Shown: in pieces, positions 8,784-18,165 of the stretch
How positions within the stretch are numbered: position 1 is the first letter of the stretch
Layout: each line of letters starts with the position of its first letter
From: Lachnospiraceae bacterium
Lineage (GTDB): Bacteria > Bacillota > Clostridia > Lachnospirales > Lachnospiraceae
Assembly: GCA_017527205.1 (NCBI GenBank)
Contig: JAFXQK010000005.1
Coordinates: forward strand, 89,616-153,615
Reading direction: 5' to 3'
DNA: 64,000 nucleotides
Notes under the pieces: model-generated
The model's database searches: none
The model's input: the letters and a program-made list of their open reading frames with translations, nothing else
What the model was told of the DNA's origin: nothing
Made by a program: the position numbers and the translations under genes

Positions 8784-9878
8784 ATGTGGACAATCATCAT
8801 TAGCGCCTTTTTAGTTGCATTTGCGTTGTGCGTCATCTATCTGACGATTGCCGTGTCACGGTTTGGCATGTTCCAAAAGCTGTCGCGCGGCAAGGGGTTT
8901 GTAAAATATGCGATCTCTTTCCTGATCATAGCTTTGGTCAGCGTTGGTTTGACAGCCGTCACCTCCGTGGTAAATGCAGTTATTATCGGCCTGCACTTTG
9001 CCTTTTTCTTTTTGCTGTTTGGAATCGTGATGAAAATCGCAGAGAAGAGAGCAAAGAAAGCATGTCGCGTGTATTGGCAGGGATGGCTGGCAATTACCGT
9101 GACGATCCTTTATTTAATCATCGGAGCATTTCAGTGCTATCACATATGGCAAAAGGACTATTCCCTTCAGACGCAAAAGAATGTCGGGCAAATTCATTTC
9201 GCGCTGATCGCTGACGCGCATCTTGGGACGACCTTTGACGGAAATGGATTCCGGGAGCATTTGCAGAAGATCCAAAAGCAGAATCCGGAGTTCCTTTTGA
9301 TCGCGGGAGATTTCGTGGATGACTCGACAAAAAGGAAGGACTTTGAAATCGCCTGTGAGGCGCTGGCGGAAATGAACCTGAAATATGGCGTTTGGTACGC
9401 CTTTGGAAATCATGATGCAGGCTATTACGGCAGCAGGGATTTTACTGCGAATGACATCCGGGAAATTATGGGGAAGAATGGCATTCATGTGCTTGAGGAT
9501 GCGTATGAACTAATAGATGACAGGTTTTATATCGTGGGACGGCGCGATGGACATGATCCGGGGCGTCAGAGCATTCAGACCTTGCTTTCGGGTTTGGATC
9601 AGGAGAAATATGTCATTGTCATCAATCATGAACCCAATGACTATGACAATGAAGAAACATCGGCTGCGGATCTCGTTGTTTCAGGGCATACCCATGGCGG
9701 GCAGATGTTCCCGTGGACGGCTCTGAGTAAAGTCGTGAAGGCGGATGACCTGGTCTATGGTCACGTAAGTCGCGGCAATGTTGATTTTATTGTTACTTCA
9801 GGCATTTCAGATTGGGAAATTCTCTTTAAGACAGGCACGAGGTCGGAATATGTGATGATCACGGTTGAAGGAAATTAA
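8784..9878 (+). CDS. Membrane-anchored calcineurin-like metallophosphoesterase (YkuE/YaeI-like)
   Basis: A 364-residue protein. Three or four hydrophobic helices occupy the first 130 residues, followed by a dimetal phosphoesterase domain. All signature motifs are present: LIADAHLG, LLIAGDFVDD, AFGNHDAGYY, VINHEP and VVSGHTHGGQMFPW. Relatives act on phosphodiester or lipid-linked substrates near the membrane; the substrate here is unknown. The reading frame opens at a TTG at 8766, but GGAGGG at 8771-8776 lies 7 nt before the ATG at 8784, which I take as the start. It stands alone and ends at a terminator. Confidence 0.9.
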   Translation: MWTIIISAFLVAFALCVIYLTIAVSRFGMFQKLSRGKGFVKYAISFLIIALVSVGLTAVTSVVNAVIIGLHFAFFFLLFGIVMKIAEKRAKKACRVYWQGWLAITVTILYLIIGAFQCYHIWQKDYSLQTQKNVGQIHFALIADAHLGTTFDGNGFREHLQKIQKQNPEFLLIAGDFVDDSTKRKDFEIACEALAEMNLKYGVWYAFGNHDAGYYGSRDFTANDIREIMGKNGIHVLEDAYELIDDRFYIVGRRDGHDPGRQSIQTLLSGLDQEKYVIVINHEPNDYDNEETSAADLVVSGHTHGGQMFPWTALSKVVKADDLVYGHVSRGNVDFIVTSGISDWEILFKTGTRSEYVMITVEGN

Positions 9879-9921
9879 TGGGAATGAACTCGGGACATTC
9901 GTGAGAGTATTTTTATATGCA

Positions 9922-9958
9922 GTGCGCAAGTTGTGATAGTTTCAACTTGCGCATTTGT
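9922..9958 (+). terminator. Intrinsic terminator after the metallophosphoesterase gene
   Basis: TGCGCAAGTTG and CAACTTGCGCA pair perfectly around a 9-nt loop, followed by TTTGTT. Confidence 0.8.
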
Positions 9959-9963
9959 TATTA

Positions 9964-10001
9964 TCTGACAATTTTATGCTTGAAATTCATGCGAGATTTA
10001 G
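9964..10001 (+). repeat. 38-bp direct repeat, left copy
   Basis: This 38-bp sequence, beginning TCTGACAATTTTATGC, recurs at 11817-11854 with a single difference (G to A). The pair brackets the AAA-ATPase-like gene. Each copy lies just after a terminator and just before a promoter. Confidence 0.92.
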
Positions 10002-10015
10002 GTCTTATATCTTCG

Positions 10016-10044
10016 TTGCTAAGTTCATGAAAATATGATAAGAT
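10016..10044 (+). promoter_or_regulatory. Candidate promoter for the AAA-ATPase-like gene
   Basis: TTGCTA (10016-10021) and TAAGAT (10039-10044) are separated by 17 bp, 32 bp upstream of the chosen start. Confidence 0.55.
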
Positions 10045-10076
10045 AATAATTAGCTTCGGACATGGGAGGTGATTTT

Positions 10077-11771
10077 GTGGCAAGAGAGATAGCAATCGGT
10101 ATCCAAAATTTTAGTAACCTGATAGAAAACGGATATTTTTATGTTGACAAGACGTCATTCATCCGTGAATGGTGGAATTCTGGAGATGCTGCGACCCTGA
10201 TCACACGCCCTCGAAGATTCGGCAAGACGCTTAACATGAGTATGCTTGAACACTTTTTCTCTAATAGATTCGCAGACAGATCTGATTTGTTTAAAGGACT
10301 TGATGTTTGGAAAGATGAGAAAATGCGTAAATTGCAAGGAACCTATCCAGTCATCTCACTTTCCTTTGCTGGGGTAAAAGGAACGAACTATTTGGATGCC
10401 CTCATGGGTATCAAGAAGCAGATTGTGAAAGTTTTTTCTGGATTTGGAGAGATTATGACATATGAAGGGTTCGATAGGAATGAACGCGCTGCCCTTTCCA
10501 AGATCTCTGAAGAAATGAATGACGTGGATGCTGCGTATTCCATCAACCTTCTTTCAACCTTGCTTGAAAAGTACTACAACAAGAAGGTCATCATTTTATT
10601 GGACGAATACGATACGCCTTTGCAGGAAGCGTTTGTACATGGATATTGGGAGGAACTAGTGGCTTTTACCAGAACCATGTTTAACAATAGCTTTAAGACT
10701 AATCCGTCCATGGAGCGCGCCATCATGACGGGCATTACGAGGGTAAGCAAGGAGTCCATTTTCTCTGACCTTAATAATTTAATGGTTGTGACTACGACTT
10801 CAGAAAAATATGCAACGGCCTTTGGCTTTACGGAGCAGGAAGTCTTTGCAGCCATGGACGAGCAAGGAATTCTGGAAACGGAAAAAGCGAAAGTGAAGTT
10901 TTGGTATGACGGATTTAGATTTGGAACGGTCGATGACATCTATAATCCGTGGTCAGTGACGCTTTACCTTGATGAAAACAAGTTTGATACTTATTGGGCA
11001 AATACCAGCGGGAACAGCTTAATCAGTAAACTTATTCAGGAGGGCGATAAAGGAATTAAAATCGAATTCGAAAAGCTGCTGAATGGTGAATGGATCGAAG
11101 CGATGATTGACGAACAGATTATCTTTAACCAGTTATCGCAAAACAAGGATGCTATTTGGAGTCTGCTTTTGGCATCCGGTTATTTAAAAGTCGTTAATGC
11201 TGTCTTTAGCGGTACTTCAAAGCCGTCATATCAGTTGGCGCTAACCAATTATGAGGTTAAATGCATGTTTGAAACCATGGTGAAAAGTTGGTTTGCCAAG
11301 ACGGGAGACTTTGGAGAGTTTGTTGCCGCAATGCTTCGCGGTGATGAGGACGCCATGAATGATTACATAAACGAAGTTGCCCTGAACACGTTTAGTTATT
11401 TTGATACAGGAGATGATGCAACGGGGAGACGACACCCGGAAAGATTCTATCATGGATTTGTATTGGGCCTTCTGGTGGATAAGGCAGACAGCTATGTTAC
11501 AAAATCTAACAGAGAGAGCGGTTACGGGCGGTATGACATAGTTATGGAGCCGAAAAACAAAGGTGATGTTGCCGTAATCATTGAGTTTAAGGTGTTCAAT
11601 AAACGTGCAGGGGAAACTACTTTAGACGATACCATTACAAATGCCCTGTCACAGATTGAGGAGAAGAATTACGATGCGGATCTTTTGCAAAAAGGAATCC
11701 CTAAGGAGAAAATACTAAAATATGGATTTGCTTTTGAAGGCAAAACTTGCTTGATTAGAAAGAAAAACTAA
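10077..11771 (+). CDS. AAA-ATPase-like / PD-(D/E)XK nuclease family protein
   Basis: A 564-residue protein of the family that pairs an N-terminal AAA-ATPase-like domain with a C-terminal PD-(D/E)XK nuclease-like domain. The N-terminus reads IAIGIQNFSNLIENGYFYV. It is followed by a Walker A-like LITRPRRFGKTLNMSM (RFGKT) and a Walker B-like VIILLDEYDTPLQEA. The C-terminus has GRYDIVMEPKNKGDVAVIIEFKVF, where D and ExK mark the nuclease fold. Such genes occur in many copies in gut Clostridia and Bacteroidetes; their role is unsettled. The GTG at 10077 is preferred because GGAGGTG (10065-10071) precedes it at a good distance; an upstream ATG at 10062 overlaps that site. Direct repeats on both sides suggest it arrived as a unit. 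Confidence 0.85.
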   Translation: MAREIAIGIQNFSNLIENGYFYVDKTSFIREWWNSGDAATLITRPRRFGKTLNMSMLEHFFSNRFADRSDLFKGLDVWKDEKMRKLQGTYPVISLSFAGVKGTNYLDALMGIKKQIVKVFSGFGEIMTYEGFDRNERAALSKISEEMNDVDAAYSINLLSTLLEKYYNKKVIILLDEYDTPLQEAFVHGYWEELVAFTRTMFNNSFKTNPSMERAIMTGITRVSKESIFSDLNNLMVVTTTSEKYATAFGFTEQEVFAAMDEQGILETEKAKVKFWYDGFRFGTVDDIYNPWSVTLYLDENKFDTYWANTSGNSLISKLIQEGDKGIKIEFEKLLNGEWIEAMIDEQIIFNQLSQNKDAIWSLLLASGYLKVVNAVFSGTSKPSYQLALTNYEVKCMFETMVKSWFAKTGDFGEFVAAMLRGDEDAMNDYINEVALNTFSYFDTGDDATGRRHPERFYHGFVLGLLVDKADSYVTKSNRESGYGRYDIVMEPKNKGDVAVIIEFKVFNKRAGETTLDDTITNALSQIEEKNYDADLLQKGIPKEKILKYGFAFEGKTCLIRKKN

Positions 11772-11778
11772 AACTGAG

Positions 11779-11809
11779 GGCGGTCTGATATCAATCAGAT
11801 CGCCTTTTT
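11779..11809 (+). terminator. Intrinsic terminator after the AAA-ATPase-like gene
   Basis: GGCGGTCTGAT pairs with ATCAGATCGCC around ATCA, followed by TTTTT. Confidence 0.88.
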
Positions 11810-11816
11810 GGTATTT

Positions 11817-11854
11817 TCTGACAATTTTATGCTTGAAATTCATGCAAGATTTAG
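11817..11854 (+). repeat. 38-bp direct repeat, right copy
   Basis: Right-hand partner of 9964-10001, 37 of 38 bases identical. It sits between the terminator at 11779-11809 and the promoter of the surface operon. Confidence 0.92.
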
Positions 11855-11862
11855 CGAAAAGC

Positions 11863-11891
11863 TTGAAAATAAAAGGGAATTGTGTTAAAAT
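11863..11891 (+). promoter_or_regulatory. Promoter of the SipW/McrB-like surface operon
   Basis: TTGAAA (11863-11868) and TAAAAT (11886-11891) are spaced 17 bp apart, about 85 bp before the first gene. The same -10 (TAAAAT) and spacing occur before the two other surface units at 24592 and 31060. Confidence 0.65.
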
Positions 11892-11976
11892 GTCGATAAA
11901 TATGGGAGAGTATACTCAGGGGGGATTATTGCCGATATAATTACATAAGGATTAAATTGAAAAGGAAAGGAGGAAG

Positions 11977-12906
11977 ATGGCTTTGGCAGACACTACAGAA
12001 CAAGGCGCAAGGGCGCAAAAAACCAAGAAGCCCAAAGTGTCAAAGAATCGCCTGCGGTTTCGCTTGATGATTGCGGCCATCATTTTGCTGATTTCCTTCT
12101 CCTCCATGGTGGCAGTGACGTTCGCCTGGTATGTTTATCAGACGGGAGCAAGAACCTCGGACATCCGCATGGCGGTTGGTACGGGTAGTTCCCTTCAGAT
12201 CAGCAACAAATATGACGGAGAATATGGAAGCTCAACCGTGATGGATGAGTTTCATGGACTATTGGAGCCGGTTTCCACAGATCGCATATTAGGTGGATTT
12301 CAGAAGGTAACGGAATTTACAAAGGGAAAAAATGGCCAGCCGTGGCTGGTGGCAAGTCTGTTTGGCGGCACCGATTCCACGGAATATTATAAAACGGAGA
12401 TCTTTCTTCGTGTAGCAGGGGAAAAACAGAATATTTATCTATCCTCCATCGGATTTGAGGATGATGATCCTGACAACCCGCTTTCTACGGCAATCCGCAT
12501 AGGCTTTGTCGTACATAAGGCAGGTAAGGATCAGCCGGTAGATAATGAATATATCTTTGCCATTAGCCAAAAGGATAACCCTAAGGCGGTTTATAACACG
12601 GCAACCGGCATGGAAGGCTATGTTCTGGATTCTTCAAAAACAGATGGAACGACGATTCCCATGGAGCGTCTGTTTACTTCGGAACATTTCTGTAATTACG
12701 ACAGCGAGACGGGCATAGCGACCAAGAAGGAGAAGTCCCTTGCCATGTTTTTGCTGGAGGGAGATGGAACAGGAGGATACGGAACGCCCGTACAGGTAGA
12801 TGTCTATGTCTGGCTGGAGGGATGCGACAAGGATTGCGCTGATAATTTGCAAGGGAAAATGTTGAAGAAAATTGCACTTTCCTTCGCTGGAATGGACCCT
12901 GAATAA
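11977..12906 (+). CDS. SipW-dependent-type exported protein, paralogue 1
   Basis: A 309-residue protein. A basic N-terminus (KKPKVSKNRLRFR) precedes a hydrophobic helix at about 29-48 that ends VAVTFAWYVYQ. This resembles the signal of TasA/camelysin-like proteins cut by SipW-type peptidases. Two family motifs recur in neighbouring paralogues: LLEPVST (from residue 96) and WLEGCDKDC (residues 279-287) near the C-terminus, followed by ALSFAGM. No known enzymatic domain is visible. It is the first gene of a collinear operon that encodes the matching peptidases. I infer a minor subunit or cap of an extracellular fibre. AAAGGAGG lies 3 nt before the ATG. Confidence 0.72.
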   Translation: MALADTTEQGARAQKTKKPKVSKNRLRFRLMIAAIILLISFSSMVAVTFAWYVYQTGARTSDIRMAVGTGSSLQISNKYDGEYGSSTVMDEFHGLLEPVSTDRILGGFQKVTEFTKGKNGQPWLVASLFGGTDSTEYYKTEIFLRVAGEKQNIYLSSIGFEDDDPDNPLSTAIRIGFVVHKAGKDQPVDNEYIFAISQKDNPKAVYNTATGMEGYVLDSSKTDGTTIPMERLFTSEHFCNYDSETGIATKKEKSLAMFLLEGDGTGGYGTPVQVDVYVWLEGCDKDCADNLQGKMLKKIALSFAGMDPE

Positions 12907-12923
12907 CGGGTGGAGGTGATAGA

Positions 12924-13745
12924 ATGAAGAAAAAGACTTTCACCATATGGATTTCCGTCATCTGGGTTGTTCTTTCATTGCTGGCGGTTGCGGGAGTCAC
13001 CTATGCTTGGTTTACTTTCCATCCTGCGACGAACGTGGAACCCATCAGCAGTACGATTAGTGACGGTGAAGTTTGTCTTTTGATTTCTAGGGATCCGAGA
13101 GAAGAATTTTTAACAAAGTGCACATTGCCGCAGAGCGTGAGCGGAGATTTAGAGCCTGTCTCTACTGCAAATTTGGAGAACTTTTATACGGCGAACCTGC
13201 AAAATCGCCAGGGAATTTCCGTGAAGTTTAGGGAATGCCAAGAGGAACTGAATACTTACGTGATCCACGGAACCTTGTATTTGAAGAGCTTAAAGGATCA
13301 TTGCAATGTATATTTTAACCGAAATGGCATGGACTTTGGAAATGACGTGCAGGCGTTGGCGGCACTGAGACTTGGCATCAAGTTTACGACGGAAAAAGGA
13401 GTTTCCACTTACATCTTTTCGCTGAATGAATTTGGTAATGTTGCTTCAGCAGAGAGCGTACAGACAACGGCACAAACGAATGTCGTGATTGGGTCTTTGG
13501 CACCGGATGGAACGCCGAACTACATTAACGATCCTTCCAGAGGAATGTCTGATTTCTTTGCCACGGTAGGGATTGCAAGACTTCCGGCAGCGGGAAGACA
13601 GGCGCTATGTACTATTGAAGCGGATGAAATTGCTACTGTAGAGTACTGGCTGTATCTTGAAGGATGTGACGAGAACTGTATGAATGCAGTTCAGGAGAGA
13701 GAGGCACTCGTGCAGCTTTCCTTTGCTGGCGTGACTAACGAATAA
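12924..13745 (+). CDS. SipW-dependent-type exported protein, paralogue 2
   Basis: A 273-residue protein with a helix at about 8-28 ending VAGVTYAWFTF, a typical SipW-type signal. It carries LEPVSTANLENF and the C-terminal YLEGCDENC followed by QLSFAGV, aligning with paralogue 1. It starts 17 bp after the previous gene behind GGAGGTG. Its regular strand-forming middle (VIHGTLYLKSLKDHCNVYF) suggests a beta-sandwich like TasA, although sequence identity to TasA is not apparent by eye. It is probably secreted or membrane-tethered. Confidence 0.72.
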   Translation: MKKKTFTIWISVIWVVLSLLAVAGVTYAWFTFHPATNVEPISSTISDGEVCLLISRDPREEFLTKCTLPQSVSGDLEPVSTANLENFYTANLQNRQGISVKFRECQEELNTYVIHGTLYLKSLKDHCNVYFNRNGMDFGNDVQALAALRLGIKFTTEKGVSTYIFSLNEFGNVASAESVQTTAQTNVVIGSLAPDGTPNYINDPSRGMSDFFATVGIARLPAAGRQALCTIEADEIATVEYWLYLEGCDENCMNAVQEREALVQLSFAGVTNE

Positions 13746-13861
13746 GCCTACGAAAGATATGGCGTGATAAACCGCTAAGCAAAAGAAGAAAAAACAGCTA
13801 GAAGAAAACAACTTAACTAGAGAGAAATACAAGAAAATCTTGAGGAAAGGAGGCCGAAAGG

Positions 13862-14818
13862 ATGAAGAAGAACGCTGAAAATGGTATCCCTGATGAGCAA
13901 CGGGAAAAACCACAGGAAAAATCGAAAGAAGAGCAACGGGAAAAAGGGATAACCTTCGGAGGGATTTTGAAATCTCTTTATTCCGTGATTACGATGATGG
14001 CAGTGCTTCTTTCCCTGACGGCCGCCACCTATGCATGGTTTTCTTCCAACAGTATAGTAAATACGGATCGTGTCAGCGGCAGATCGGGAACCGATCTTGT
14101 AAAGCTTGAGATTAGTCCGACAGGAGGGAATGATTTCCGCGGAGGACAGGAATCTGCATTGATACAAGTGAATGCAAACAGCTCCGAAAGCCTGATGCCG
14201 GTTTCTACGGCGGATTTAGCCACTTTCGTTTCGAGCCCTGGAATGGTAGACGGAAAAGCGGTTTATTTTGAAAAGGTTGAGGGAGAACGGTTTTATTACC
14301 ACGGCAGAGTTTATCTGCGTGCGACCTCTCAGGGGCATTCGGAAAACGCAAAGCTGTCGCTGTATTTAGATGGATCTCAGGCGGCAGGCGGCAATTTGGT
14401 GGCAAGTACAAAGGGCGTTCTACAAAATGCGGCGAGGCTGGGCTTGACATTTGATGGCGGGGGAGCAAAAATCCTACGACTAAGTGAAGCGGGCAATGTG
14501 GCAAACGGGCAGGAAATGAATGCCAAGGTGAACGGTGTTGCCGTTCAGGCCGGACAGGTGATTAACGGATCTGCAAGCCCCTTCCAAATTGTGGCTGACC
14601 CTTCTGCTCCGATCGGACAATACATGGTAGGAGAAGATGGCTTGACAGGAAATACGGCCTTGACGCCACTTTTGATCATGGACTTGAATCGTATCTATGC
14701 AGTTGACGTATATTTTTATTTAGAGGGCTGTGATCCGGATTGTACGGACATGGTAAAGCTGGATTCCTTGAATCTACATCTTGCCTTCTATGGCGTTCTT
14801 ACGGAGGAGGCGAATTGA
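13862..14818 (+). CDS. SipW-dependent-type exported protein, paralogue 3
   Basis: A 318-residue protein with a charged 35-residue cytoplasmic lead (KPQEKSKEEQREK). Its helix ends LTAATYAWFSS. It has MPVSTADLATF at the LEPVST position and YLEGCDPDC at the C-terminus followed by LAFYGV. GAAAGGAGG precedes the ATG. The long charged lead before the helix differs from paralogues 2 and 4 and could contact cytoplasmic partners. Its stop overlaps the next start by one base, so translation is probably coupled. Confidence 0.72.
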   Translation: MKKNAENGIPDEQREKPQEKSKEEQREKGITFGGILKSLYSVITMMAVLLSLTAATYAWFSSNSIVNTDRVSGRSGTDLVKLEISPTGGNDFRGGQESALIQVNANSSESLMPVSTADLATFVSSPGMVDGKAVYFEKVEGERFYYHGRVYLRATSQGHSENAKLSLYLDGSQAAGGNLVASTKGVLQNAARLGLTFDGGGAKILRLSEAGNVANGQEMNAKVNGVAVQAGQVINGSASPFQIVADPSAPIGQYMVGEDGLTGNTALTPLLIMDLNRIYAVDVYFYLEGCDPDCTDMVKLDSLNLHLAFYGVLTEEAN

Positions 14819-15618
14819 TGAAAGAAGAGAAAAAGAAAAGGGAAAAAAGTCCAGAGGCAAAAAGATTACAGATTTCGATTTTACTTGCCTTGATCGCGTT
14901 GGTCAGCTTTGTGGCAGCCTCGGTGGCATGGTTTACCATCGCCAATTTCACAAAGGTTTACAGTATGGGACTTGACGTTACATCCGGTACAAATCTTCGA
15001 TTTGACCTGGATCCACATGAAAAATACGAGGATTATGTCAAAACCCTAAACTTTGCACAGATTGCTGACAGAATGAAGCGGGATCAGGGCTTCGACATGA
15101 GAACGGTTCCATTAGAGCCGGTGACCACCTCCGATTATGTTACTTATACTTTGGAGGACGGCACGGTAGTGTCAAACAGTAGCGGTTCCTATTTGGAATT
15201 TACGCTTCACTTTATGGCAACGGATCGAATGCTTGTCCATTTGACCAGTGCTAACAGTCAGGGACAGCAGGATGGAACGGGGATTTCTTCTTCCAACCAG
15301 TCGCTTCCCGCAGCCATGAGAATTAGCTTTACGGTGGATGGGAAAACCTTTGTTTACTGTCCGAGGATGGGAGATAAGGCTGAAGAATCTGGCGATGTCA
15401 TCAAATTTGGATTGGCAAGTGAGAAGGACATGGTCCTGAGCGAAAAGAACCAACTATTTTGGGTCAACAAATTGGAAAACAAGCCTGTGGTCGTGCGGGT
15501 TTGGCTAGAGGGAACCGATCCAGAGTGCACGGATCGCCTTCGAAAAGCAGATTATAGCATCAGCCTACGCTTTGTAGGTACAGACGAAAATCATAAGATT
15601 TTGGACGGTTCCAGATAA
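14818..15618 (+). CDS. SipW-dependent-type exported protein, paralogue 4
   Basis: A 266-residue protein with a lysine-rich start and a helix at about 18-36 ending VAASVAWFTIANF. Family motifs are PLEPVTTSDYVTY and WLEGTDPEC followed by SLRFVG. The open frame extends further upstream, but the ATG at 14818 is chosen because GGAGGAGG is 7 nt away and the start overlaps the previous stop (TGATG). It lacks the first cysteine of the GCDxxC motif seen in paralogues 1-3 but keeps the second. Confidence 0.72.
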   Translation: MKEEKKKREKSPEAKRLQISILLALIALVSFVAASVAWFTIANFTKVYSMGLDVTSGTNLRFDLDPHEKYEDYVKTLNFAQIADRMKRDQGFDMRTVPLEPVTTSDYVTYTLEDGTVVSNSSGSYLEFTLHFMATDRMLVHLTSANSQGQQDGTGISSSNQSLPAAMRISFTVDGKTFVYCPRMGDKAEESGDVIKFGLASEKDMVLSEKNQLFWVNKLENKPVVVRVWLEGTDPECTDRLRKADYSISLRFVGTDENHKILDGSR

Positions 15619-15648
15619 ATTACACACTATATGAGGGAGACAACAGGT

Positions 15649-16371
15649 ATGGAAACAGTAAAGAAAGTAGTTGGGGTATTATTAAGCGTAGTACTGTGGG
15701 CAATCATTTTGTTGACGGCGTTGTTTACATTTACAACATTGGCCACAAAGGATTCAAGAAACGTATCAAGAATCGCAGGATTCACACCCTTGGTTGTTTT
15801 GTCAGACTCCATGGCACCAACCTTTCACTCGGGAGATCTGATCATTATCAAGGCTTGTGATACTTCGAAGCTTGTTGAAGGCGACATCATCACCTTCCAT
15901 ACGATCATTGAGAATGCATATGCTTTGAATACTCACCGTATCAAGACTATTGATGAAAGTAATGGGTATCGCATCTATACCACAAAGGGAGATAACAATG
16001 CCATCGCCGATACGCGAATGATCTCAGATGGAGATATTGTAGGTAAGTATGTGACAAGGCTTCCTATCCTCGGAAGACTGATCAACTTCCTGTCCAGTGC
16101 AACAGGATTCCTTCTGGTGATCGTTGTACCCATGCTCCTGTTCTTCGTATATCAGGTATATCACCTGATCATGGTCAGCATTAACCTGAAGAAGGCAATC
16201 GCAGCAGAAGAAGCAACGGAAGCCTCTCAGAGAGAGAGCGAAGCAGCAGCAAAGCTTGCAGAAGCAGAGGCTGCGCTTGCAGAGGCGAAGCGTCTGAAGG
16301 AAGAGGCGGAGGCAAAGCTGGCACAGGCCGGCGGCGCACCCGCGCAGGATGAGGGAGAAACCAATCAGTAG
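15649..16371 (+). CDS. SipW-type (ER-type) signal peptidase I, first copy
   Basis: A 240-residue membrane peptidase expected to remove the AWF-type signals encoded beside it. An N-terminal helix (about 8-30) is followed by the catalytic serine Ser54 in VLSDSMAPTF and the histidine His96 in LNTHRI. This is the Ser/His arrangement of SipW and eukaryotic signal peptidases, not the Ser/Lys of SipS. TKGDNN and DIVGKYV complete the family boxes. A second helix (about 152-175) is followed by an unusual Ala/Glu coiled-coil tail (AAKLAEAEAALAEAKRL). The ATG at 15649 follows GAGGGAGA by 8 nt; an earlier in-frame ATG at 15631 overlaps that site. Confidence 0.92.
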   Translation: METVKKVVGVLLSVVLWAIILLTALFTFTTLATKDSRNVSRIAGFTPLVVLSDSMAPTFHSGDLIIIKACDTSKLVEGDIITFHTIIENAYALNTHRIKTIDESNGYRIYTTKGDNNAIADTRMISDGDIVGKYVTRLPILGRLINFLSSATGFLLVIVVPMLLFFVYQVYHLIMVSINLKKAIAAEEATEASQRESEAAAKLAEAEAALAEAKRLKEEAEAKLAQAGGAPAQDEGETNQ

Positions 16372-16488
16372 GGGATCCATCCCATCGGTCCAGATGAAAC
16401 CGACTGGAAGAGAATGAATAATACATATTAGGCGGCGTAGCCTGACAATCTTGAACGGAATTTGACGGAAGAATGCGAGGACTGGCGT

Positions 16489-18165
16489 ATGAGTGAATTT
16501 CTGAAATTGGCATATGAACTGATCGCAAAAATTATTTACAACATTGTACAATGTTTTGTGGCGCTGTTTCATTTGCTGTTCACTGGGTGGGCGGAATACG
16601 GCGTGATCTTTGGAACCTATTTCTGGGACCTGTCTCCCGTGGCAAAAATTCTGGCGATCATTTTGGCACTGATTTTGATTGCTATCCCGTGCCTTATTGT
16701 TGTGGTGCTTGTAAGGCATTTCATTCTGAACATACGACTCAAGGCAGATCATGAAGACAATTCGACGCTGTATCGCGAGATCGGAAGACTGAATAAGCAG
16801 GTGCTTGAACTGATCGACGAGAAGAACAAGCTCCTTGCCCTTAAGGTAAATGCCATGGGCGGCACGGAACGAATTCCGTACATGGGTGCGTCTGCACTGA
16901 CTGAGGATCGGATCAACCTGCCAACCGTTGGCAACGTCACGGGTGGTGCGCCTGTGGAATATGGTCCGAACGGTGAAGTGATCCCGGGTAATGCAGACAT
17001 CAACATCGAAAACGTGGGCGAGGGCAAGCATCTTGGCACCGTAACCGTGGAGAAGGACGATTCCATGGATGCAACCCAGATCAAGGCCGTACGTTTCCCG
17101 AAGCTGTCGTTGGTGGATCAGAAATATGTTGATTATGTCAAGCCTGTATATGACAACAGTATCACGCTGCAGCAGTTCACAGAGGGGTATCGTCTCTTTG
17201 CCGCAAGTCAGATGAAGCTGTATTATACGCCTGAAATCGTAAGACGTTTTGTGGCTGGCATGGCAGCTAGTAAGCTCCTGATTCTAGAAGGTATTTCCGG
17301 TACCGGTAAAACGAGTCTGCCTTACTCCTTCAGCCGTTATATGCTGAATCCTGCCACCATCGTTTCTGTGCAGCCCTCCTACAGAGACCGTACGGAGCTG
17401 CTTGGTTACTTTAATGAATTCTCGAAGCGCTTTAATGAGACGGAGTTTCTCCGTGCCCTGTATGAGGCGACCTATCGCGAGGATCCGAGCCTGATCGTTC
17501 TCGATGAGATGAACCTGGCGCGTATCGAGTATTACTTCGCGGAGATGCTGTCCATTCTCGAAATGCCCAGCCATGATGAATGGGTGATCGACCTTGTACC
17601 CACTGGCTGGCCGAAGGATCCCGCGCATATTGTTGACGGTAAGATTATGGTATCCGAGAGCATCTGGTTCGTTGGAACCGCGAACAATGATGATTCGACC
17701 TTTACCATCACCGATAAGGTTTATGACCGTGCCATTCCCATTGAACTTAACGAGAGAGCGAATGCATTTGAGTGTGATCCTTATCCTGCCTGTCCCATTT
17801 CCAGTGAACATCTGCAGGCAATGTTTATGCAGGCAAAGCAGGATTATCCGATCAGCGATGCAACCATAGAGAAGATGAATCGTCTGGATCTGTACTTACA
17901 GACTCGTTTCAAGCTTGCGTTTGGTAACCGTATTATCAAGCAGATGTATGATTTCATTCCCGTGTACGTAGCCTGCGGCGGATCCGAGATCGACGGACTC
18001 GATTACATCATTGCTCGTAAGGTATTGAAGAAGTTCGAGAGCTTGAACGTATCCTTCGTTAGAGACGAAATTAAGGAGCTGATCGAGTACATCGACAAGA
18101 CCTTCGGAAAGACCAAAATGGAAGACAGTAGGGCGTACTTGACGAGAATACAAAACTTCTATTAA
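16489..18165 (+). CDS. Membrane-anchored McrB-like AAA+ ATPase
   Basis: A 558-residue protein. The N-terminus has a hydrophobic stretch (about 11-32) and a clear transmembrane helix (about 51-76, ILAIILALILIAIPCLIVVV). A short coiled coil and a linker follow, then an AAA+ domain of the McrB/MoxR (AAA_5) type: Walker A GISGTGKT (268-275), Walker B LIVLDEMN (335-342) and sensor-1-like WFVGTANNDD, then KVYDRAIPIEL. McrB proteins are usually soluble GTPases that drive DNA cleavage with McrC; a membrane-tethered version inside an export operon is unusual. The next gene encodes a possible McrC/DUF2357-like partner. I infer a motor for surface assembly or regulation. The ATG at 16489 follows GAGG by 8 nt. 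Confidence 0.85.
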   Translation: MSEFLKLAYELIAKIIYNIVQCFVALFHLLFTGWAEYGVIFGTYFWDLSPVAKILAIILALILIAIPCLIVVVLVRHFILNIRLKADHEDNSTLYREIGRLNKQVLELIDEKNKLLALKVNAMGGTERIPYMGASALTEDRINLPTVGNVTGGAPVEYGPNGEVIPGNADINIENVGEGKHLGTVTVEKDDSMDATQIKAVRFPKLSLVDQKYVDYVKPVYDNSITLQQFTEGYRLFAASQMKLYYTPEIVRRFVAGMAASKLLILEGISGTGKTSLPYSFSRYMLNPATIVSVQPSYRDRTELLGYFNEFSKRFNETEFLRALYEATYREDPSLIVLDEMNLARIEYYFAEMLSILEMPSHDEWVIDLVPTGWPKDPAHIVDGKIMVSESIWFVGTANNDDSTFTITDKVYDRAIPIELNERANAFECDPYPACPISSEHLQAMFMQAKQDYPISDATIEKMNRLDLYLQTRFKLAFGNRIIKQMYDFIPVYVACGGSEIDGLDYIIARKVLKKFESLNVSFVRDEIKELIEYIDKTFGKTKMEDSRAYLTRIQNFY

